Assembly: GCA_040003205.1 (NCBI GenBank)
Contig: JBDUDA010000004.1
Location: forward strand, 1-35,514
Reading direction: 5' to 3'
Length of the DNA stretch: 35,514 bases
Source: JALYIM01 sp040003205
GTDB taxonomy: Bacteria; Acidobacteriota; Terriglobia; Terriglobales; Acidobacteriaceae
Shown here: positions 31,265 through 35,514 of the stretch, piece by piece
Numbering within the stretch: the first letter of the stretch is position 1
Layout of the letters: the number at the start of each line of letters is the position of its first letter
Program-made: the position numbers and the translations under genes
Notes under the pieces: generated by a model
Told to the model about the DNA's origin: nothing
The model's database searches: none
What the model saw: the letters and a program-made list of their open reading frames with translations, nothing else

Positions 31265-32257
31265 CTAAAACCCGACAGTGGCCACATGATTGTCTGGGGC
31301 TCCCACCGGACGAGTTGCCCCCGGCGGTGTACCTCGGGTGGGGGGCGCTTCTGGTTCCTCCCCCGGGCGCCGCAGCGAGGGCGCTGCCACGGGGCGGCTT
31401 TCAGGCCGAGAAGTGTCTTTCGCGACTGATGTCTGCAGATCAACTTCCCTTTCCGTGCGCAGTGTTTTAACACCGTTCACCATCATCGTTTCTACCCGAA
31501 CAACTTCGTCGCCGACCAAACGAACGAAATCCACGGTTTGCGGCGGATCCCCATAAATCCAATCCTCGTACTCGGTCTCGCCGTCTTTTTCACGAATCTT
31601 TTTAGGAGCTCTTCCCTTCGCATAGATCACCATCTCGCGGTTCATGCCCACCAGAACGTGGTGGGTCTTAATGGCGTCTCGAATCTTCGGAGGTACGGTC
31701 TCCAGATATGCCTCCAACGCTGATTTGGCATTGAAGTCGAAGACCGGACGCAGCAGATCTTTCAGTTGCTGAGGGTTTAAATCGGGGACGTAACGCGCGA
31801 ACACCAAATCTACGTAAGAGCCCCGCGGATTTGAGTTGGCATCGGATGGCGCAATCGGCGCAGTAGCTCCGCCCATCCCCACTTGGACGCGCTGATACCA
31901 TTTTTGCTTCTTAACTGGCCCTCCATTGACTTCAAAATGGATGTGATTATTGGCAATGGTGATGGAAGAGATAAGTGCCCGGTCTCCCGGCTTTGCCGCC
32001 GGTCCCCAAAGGGCAAGCGCTTGCTCCAAATCCTTGCCGCTGGGTGAGACTATCCCATTTTCCAGCCTAAGCCCCATCCTGCCCATAGGAAAGACGGCCC
32101 TTATGTAAACCAGTTCTGAGCTGAAAGCACGAATCAGGTCGACTCGAGTTTGCTTCGCCATGTGCGGCGGGGAAGGTTTCTGATCGTCAGCAACAACGAG
32201 ACCGATTGAACAAAGCAGGACAAGCGGATAAACAAAGCGCGGCAGCCTGTAAAGCAT
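31265..32257 (-). CDS. Exported protein of unknown function with a BamE/SmpA-like segment
   Basis: 330 residues from the ATG at 32257-32255, chosen because a signal peptide begins there (MLYRLPRFVYPLVLLCSIG). The middle shows no motif I recognise except SYVDLVFARYVPDLNPQQLKDLLRPVFDFNA. The stretch 210-270 (HHVLVGMNREMVIYAKGRAP, then WIYGDPPQTVDFVRLVGDEVV) has the GM-x-REMV ... WIYG ... V-F-x-GDxVV pattern of BamE/SmpA-type folds. The last 55 residues are a Pro/Arg-rich disordered tail. A TATAAT at 32288-32283 on the minus strand may be its -10. The gene ends 110 bp before the nadE start. Confidence 0.65.
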   Translation of the reverse strand: MLYRLPRFVYPLVLLCSIGLVVADDQKPSPPHMAKQTRVDLIRAFSSELVYIRAVFPMGRMGLRLENGIVSPSGKDLEQALALWGPAAKPGDRALISSITIANNHIHFEVNGGPVKKQKWYQRVQVGMGGATAPIAPSDANSNPRGSYVDLVFARYVPDLNPQQLKDLLRPVFDFNAKSALEAYLETVPPKIRDAIKTHHVLVGMNREMVIYAKGRAPKKIREKDGETEYEDWIYGDPPQTVDFVRLVGDEVVRVETMMVNGVKTLRTEREVDLQTSVAKDTSRPESRPVAAPSLRRPGEEPEAPPTRGTPPGATRPVGAPDNHVATVGF

Positions 32258-32338
32258 AGCGGGCCTACTGTCTCTTGCCGGAATTATATCGCGACTGGGC
32301 CAGCCTGCGGCAAAAACTGGGACATTTTTCCGGCAAGT

Positions 32339-32361
32339 AAAAAGGCCACATCGCTGTGGCC
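32339..32361 (-). terminator. Intrinsic terminator of the Ig-repeat gene
   Basis: On the minus strand GGCCACA, loop GCGA, TGTGGCC followed by TTTTT. It lies 33 bp downstream of the stop at 32394. Confidence 0.85.
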
Positions 32362-32393
32362 CTTTTACAGCAACTTTCACGTACAACCGCCAT

Positions 32394-33995
32394 TTAAAAA
32401 TAAGTGAAATTCAGGTTGTCAATGAACACGTTATACGCTTGTTGGGTGGAATTCCCATCGATCTGATAATTGATAGTCACTCCATACCAGTTAGTCGGAG
32501 TAGGGCTGTCATAGCGGTTCAGGACCGAAGTCTGACCATTCAGCGTGATGGAATTGAACAACAGGTGATTGTCGGACGTGCGTTGTACGTGGATGATCAG
32601 GTGATTCCAGGCATTGCTTACAGGGTTGCAGGGAATCCCGCTTGGCACCCACCTCTGTTTGGGGTTGTCCCAGGTGTCCCACTGGTGTCCGCCGGCTATG
32701 CGGCATTCATGTCCCCAGATGTAGGATTGGCCGCCCACGAACTGGTTGATGTCGAACTCCAGCGCCTGCGACGTTTGAATGTTCGACACAAAGAAATAAA
32801 CGTCGTAGGTGAAGTCGTGGAGAGTGGGAATGAGCTGTTTATGGAAATCGGGTAACCCCTGCGAAGAGAAGTCCCCAATGAGGTGATTGTTCCATAAGAC
32901 ATCCGAATAAGATGTCTTGCCACCGATCGAAGTCTGGGTCGCATTTCCGCTTACCGAAGGCGACGCCACTCCAGGATTCATCCACCAGGATACTTCTGGA
33001 CCGTTCGGAGAGCAGTTCGGGCAAATCGCGTAGACGGGCTTCAGCAGACCGTATCCTGTCCACTGACTCTTGTGCTGGTGAAGATTGTAAAAAGTTTTCG
33101 CGTTCGAATTTCCGCCACCGGTGGAACCGGAGACAGTGATCGTCACCGCCGTTTTCGCGGAACCGCCGCAATGGTCCCACTCCTGCACCACAGTATTGTA
33201 GGTGCCAGGCGAAAGGTTCAAGTTTGTATCCAGAGTGCCGCCGTTGCTGGAAAACGCTAAGACATTGCTGCCAGTGTAGACACCCATGGAAGCTATGCCC
33301 TTCGAGCAACCTGACGTGGCCGAAGCAACATAGTGCACAGGAGAGGAAACCGTGCTGTTGGGAGCCGGTGTTGTCACACTAATTCCAGGCCCGCTTCCGG
33401 CCGCGACCGTAAGCGTAACGGGCGCGGTGGAAGATCCGCCGCACTTGTCCCAGGCCTGAACCACTGAATTGTAGGTTCCCGGACTCAAATTTAAATTCGT
33501 GTCTAAGCTGGCGCCATTCGAGGTGTAAGCCAGTTTATTCGGAGCGGTGTAAATCCCCATTGCTGCCACGCCCTTGGAGCAGGCAGTGGAGGCCGAAGCA
33601 ACATAGTGAGCCGGCGCCGCGACTGTCGCATTATTGCCTGGCACAACCACGTGTACGCCTGTCGGTGTACCGCTACCGCCCACCGTGATTTTCACCGGTG
33701 TAGTGGACGTTCCACCGCAATTGTCCCACTCTTGCACTACTGTGTTGTAGGTGCCCGAACTTAAGGTCAAATTCGTGTTAAGGCTAGACCCCTTTTGTAC
33801 GAACTTGAGCACAAAGGGAGCGGTATACACGCCCACCGCAGATACTCCCTTTGCACAGTTCGAAGTGGCTGTGGCGACGAATTGTACCGTGGTGGCAACC
33901 GTGGCCCCATTTTGGGGAGCGGATACCGAGACACCTGCAAAAACCCATGTGGAGCAAACCAATGACAGACAGACGAGTAAAAGGGATTTCCTCAT
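32394..33995 (-). CDS. Secreted protein with three Ig-like repeats and a C-terminal jelly-roll-like domain
   Basis: 533 residues; signal peptide 1-20 (LVCSTWVFA), ATG with GGAG upstream. Three repeats of about 84 residues start near 22, 114 and 205, joined by Gly/Pro/Ser linkers. Each has two Cys exactly 46 residues apart (C47-C93, C139-C185, C230-C276) and the common ending SPGTYNxVVQxWDxCGG. The C-terminal domain (about 300-533) is rich in Trp, Tyr and beta-strand and has FTYDVYFFVS and ALEFDINQF followed by SYIWGHECR, like concanavalin-A-fold carbohydrate-binding or glucanase domains. No catalytic residues can be named. Cell-surface or extracellular; adhesion or polysaccharide binding is an inference. 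Monocistronic with clear terminator. Confidence 0.8.
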   Translation of the reverse strand: MRKSLLLVCLSLVCSTWVFAGVSVSAPQNGATVATTVQFVATATSNCAKGVSAVGVYTAPFVLKFVQKGSSLNTNLTLSSGTYNTVVQEWDNCGGTSTTPVKITVGGSGTPTGVHVVVPGNNATVAAPAHYVASASTACSKGVAAMGIYTAPNKLAYTSNGASLDTNLNLSPGTYNSVVQAWDKCGGSSTAPVTLTVAAGSGPGISVTTPAPNSTVSSPVHYVASATSGCSKGIASMGVYTGSNVLAFSSNGGTLDTNLNLSPGTYNTVVQEWDHCGGSAKTAVTITVSGSTGGGNSNAKTFYNLHQHKSQWTGYGLLKPVYAICPNCSPNGPEVSWWMNPGVASPSVSGNATQTSIGGKTSYSDVLWNNHLIGDFSSQGLPDFHKQLIPTLHDFTYDVYFFVSNIQTSQALEFDINQFVGGQSYIWGHECRIAGGHQWDTWDNPKQRWVPSGIPCNPVSNAWNHLIIHVQRTSDNHLLFNSITLNGQTSVLNRYDSPTPTNWYGVTINYQIDGNSTQQAYNVFIDNLNFTYF

Positions 33996-34051
33996 GCAAC
34001 ACTCCAGCTTTTTTATTGACTTGGTGGCGGTATTACTTACTGATTGAGAGG

Positions 34052-34080
34052 ATTCTAAGAGTCCTAAAAGATGGGCGCAA
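34052..34080 (-). promoter_or_regulatory. Candidate promoter of the Ig-repeat gene
   Basis: Minus strand TTGCGC (34080-34075), 17 nt, TAGAAT (34057-34052). Good -10 (5 of 6) and spacing, weak -35. Leader about 50 nt. Confidence 0.45.
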
Positions 34081-34179
34081 GGAAAATACTGTATATCCAG
34101 ACTCAGAAGTACATTGTTTTTCGTGCTTATTCTAAGGTTTACAGCTTAGTCGGCAAGGCAAAACCTTCTTTCAGCAATT

Positions 34180-35208
34180 TTAGGTAAATCGCAGTCCATT
34201 TTTGGCCATCTGCAAGGGGAGAACGCGTCCTCCGTTATCCCCGATTGATGTTGCCACGTGGCTTGCGGCCCCCTTCTCTACCAAAAGAATGACGCACCCG
34301 CCTCCCCCAGCGCCACATGCTTTTGCCGCCTGAGCGCCATGTCTCGAGGCGGACGAAATTAACTTGTCGATCAGCGGAGTGCTAATGCCAGGGGCGTTCG
34401 TTCTGCGCAGCTTCCATTCTTCCCGCAGTAATCGCGCCACATCGTCCCAGTGTCCATGAGTCAGCGCCCGATGCATTGATTTTGCAATCTCCGCAATGCG
34501 CTCGAAATTTTTAATAACCCGTTTGTCGCCGTCAATGTGAGCTTTAAAGACTTCCCAATTGTTAATGCCCGATTGCCTGGGAGCGCCCGTGTAGGCCAAT
34601 ACGAAGCGCGATTCGATTTCCTCGGAGGAAATTGCCACCGCTTCGCGATGAATGCCGTCAGCATCGAGTCGAATCGCGCTCACACCGCCATAAAGCGCTG
34701 GATAATAATCCTGACATCCTGTCGGGACGCGAATGATCTGCGCTTCGACATTCTGGGCAATCACCCGCATCTGCTCCAAAGTTAAGTTGCGTTCAGTGAA
34801 ACGCGCCAGAGCCGCCGTGGTCGCGATCATGAGCGCGGAAGAACCTGAAATCCCGGCACCGGCTGGTGACTCGGAGTTAGTCTCAATCAGCACTCCCTCT
34901 GTGGGCGCAAAGAATTGCAGCAACCTCGCTGCCAGCGGCAATCGGAAACGGTTGTACGAGCGCAGCGCATCGAAATCCGCGAATTGTTCTTCCTTTCGGG
35001 TGTCAAGAGAGCGCAGGAGAATTCGCTTTCCTTTGAGTGGAGTTACAGAACACGTCGTCTGAATATTCAACGCAAAATTTAACGTGAGCGCCCCAGGATG
35101 AAATAAATACAGCGGCCACAAATCCATCGTGCCGCCCGCGAGGTCGGCGCGGCAGGGTGCCTGCGCAGTAATTGTCGGACCATTCGCGGTATAAGGAGGT
35201 TTCCGCAT
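34180..35208 (-). CDS. GHMP-family sugar kinase (HddA/fucokinase-like)
   Basis: 342 residues. N-terminal APCRADLAGGTMDLWPLY is the typical substrate-site motif of heptose- and fucose-type GHMP kinases. The ATP-binding P-rich motif is SPAGAGISGSSALM (114-127), with a VPTGCQDYYPALYGG segment near 167 and the C-terminal GAGGGGCVILL motif 3. The best guess is a D-glycero-D-manno-heptose-7-phosphate kinase or a related sugar-1-kinase used for surface glycans; galactokinase is less likely as its signature is absent. No gmhA, hldE or nucleotidyltransferase gene adjoins. The ATG lacks a Shine-Dalgarno; TATAAT (35249-35244) 35 nt upstream is its probable -10. Confidence 0.8.
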   Translation of the reverse strand: MRKPPYTANGPTITAQAPCRADLAGGTMDLWPLYLFHPGALTLNFALNIQTTCSVTPLKGKRILLRSLDTRKEEQFADFDALRSYNRFRLPLAARLLQFFAPTEGVLIETNSESPAGAGISGSSALMIATTAALARFTERNLTLEQMRVIAQNVEAQIIRVPTGCQDYYPALYGGVSAIRLDADGIHREAVAISSEEIESRFVLAYTGAPRQSGINNWEVFKAHIDGDKRVIKNFERIAEIAKSMHRALTHGHWDDVARLLREEWKLRRTNAPGISTPLIDKLISSASRHGAQAAKACGAGGGGCVILLVEKGAASHVATSIGDNGGRVLPLQMAKNGLRFT

Positions 35209-35243
35209 GTTATGCGTTCGTCACGGTAACGCGACGCTGCGGA

Positions 35244-35249
35244 ATTATA
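35244..35249 (-). promoter_or_regulatory. Perfect -10 box before the GHMP kinase gene
   Basis: TATAAT on the minus strand in the 59-bp gap after nuoB. No convincing -35 is present. Confidence 0.4.
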
Positions 35250-35267
35250 TGTTAAGTGACCGTGAGT

Positions 35268-35514
35268 TTACGACAGGTTGAGCGCGCGTTTGATGGTTCC
35301 ACGCTCGTTCTGAATTTTGTCCTGTAGCAGAGTGATGGCATAAATTAATTGCTCAGGACGCGGCGGACATCCGGGAACGTAGATATCAACCGGAATCACC
35401 TGGTTCACGCTTTGCACCAGCGCGTAGTTATTAAAGACTCCGCCAGAGGTTGCACAAGCCCCCATGGAAATAACCCACTTGGGCTCCGGCATCTGCTCCC
35501 AAAGCTGGCGAATT
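35268..35514 (-). CDS. nuoB: NADH-quinone oxidoreductase subunit B (C-terminal part)
   Basis: About 82 C-terminal residues of the complex I subunit that carries cluster N2; the frame continues past the window edge (IRQLWEQMPEPKWVISMGAC). The Cys in GACATSGG and the one in VPGCPPRPEQL are two of the four N2 ligands; the tandem Cys-Cys pair would be upstream, outside the window. The end (LQDKIQNERGTIKR) fits a complete C-terminus. The rest of the nuo operon presumably continues outside on the same strand upstream, while no nuoC follows downstream. Confidence 0.95.
   Translation of the reverse strand, partial: IRQLWEQMPEPKWVISMGACATSGGVFNNYALVQSVNQVIPVDIYVPGCPPRPEQLIYAITLLQDKIQNERGTIKRALNLS

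Noticed and set aside
34086..34101. Half of a LexA/SOS box (TACTGTATAT) upstream of the Ig-repeat gene
   Set aside because: The second half (CCAGAC) does not match ATACAGTA, and the gene is not a damage-response gene.
35193..35280. Perfect AAGGAGGT on the plus strand followed by a 24-codon frame from the ATG at 35206
   Set aside because: It lies over the start of the GHMP kinase gene; the AAGGAGGT is the complement of its Pro-Pro codons. Chance is the simplest explanation.

Overview
The window looks like a chromosomal segment of an Acidobacteriota bacterium (class Terriglobia, roughly Koribacter-like). This is inferred from the mix of genes: TPR lipid- or periplasm-associated proteins, an S46 peptidase, an orphan TPR-secretin, Ig-repeat secreted proteins and a short Fis-type regulator. 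It also fits the moderately GC-rich coding style and the frequent TTG starts. It is a housekeeping and envelope region. I see no phage, plasmid, integrase, CRISPR array, rRNA or tRNA. There are 31 supported coding regions, two of them cut by the window edges.

Layout. 1-2580 (minus): a TPR exported protein, then pstS behind a textbook Pho-box promoter, then the N-terminus of a porin-like coiled-coil protein. 3017-4195 (plus): glutaryl-CoA dehydrogenase. 4217-6770 (minus): a tight four-gene operon of GT2 glycosyltransferase, two 6-pyruvoyl-tetrahydropterin-synthase paralogues and folE (pterin or deazaguanine precursor synthesis). 6796-9776 (plus): TlpA-like lipoprotein thioredoxin, glycine oxidase ThiO and an M20 dipeptidase. 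10341-16353 (plus): smc with an acidic head insertion, purC-cvpA and a Fis-family HTH gene. 16489-17826 (minus): TPR exported protein. 18149-20364: an SDR, a divergently placed eight-cysteine zinc-ribbon protein, and a YtxH plus DUF948-like pair. 20393-24243 (minus): nifS-mnmA (sulfur transfer to tRNA) and citrate synthase. 24433-28516 (plus): S46 dipeptidyl-peptidase and a TPR-secretin. 28550-35514 (minus): nadE-dsbA, a secreted unknown, a three-Ig-repeat secreted protein, a GHMP sugar kinase and the C-terminus of nuoB.

The most interesting non-gene signals are four. First, two copies of a ~185-bp palindromic element with 13-18 bp terminal inverted repeats (2724-2909 and 22792-22976). Second, a Pho box with phoA-like spacing before pstS. 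Third, a recurrent TANNNT-N6-start arrangement without Shine-Dalgarno at four genes (tlpA-like, purC, secretin, nadE), suggesting leaderless mRNAs. Fourth, a seven-base element at 6784-6790 that can serve as the -10 box for both divergent genes. Among proteins, the tandem PTPS pair, in which one copy has lost the catalytic His, and the ~80-residue acidic insertion in the SMC head deserve attention. I did not find a clear-cut novel multi-gene defence or secretion system.
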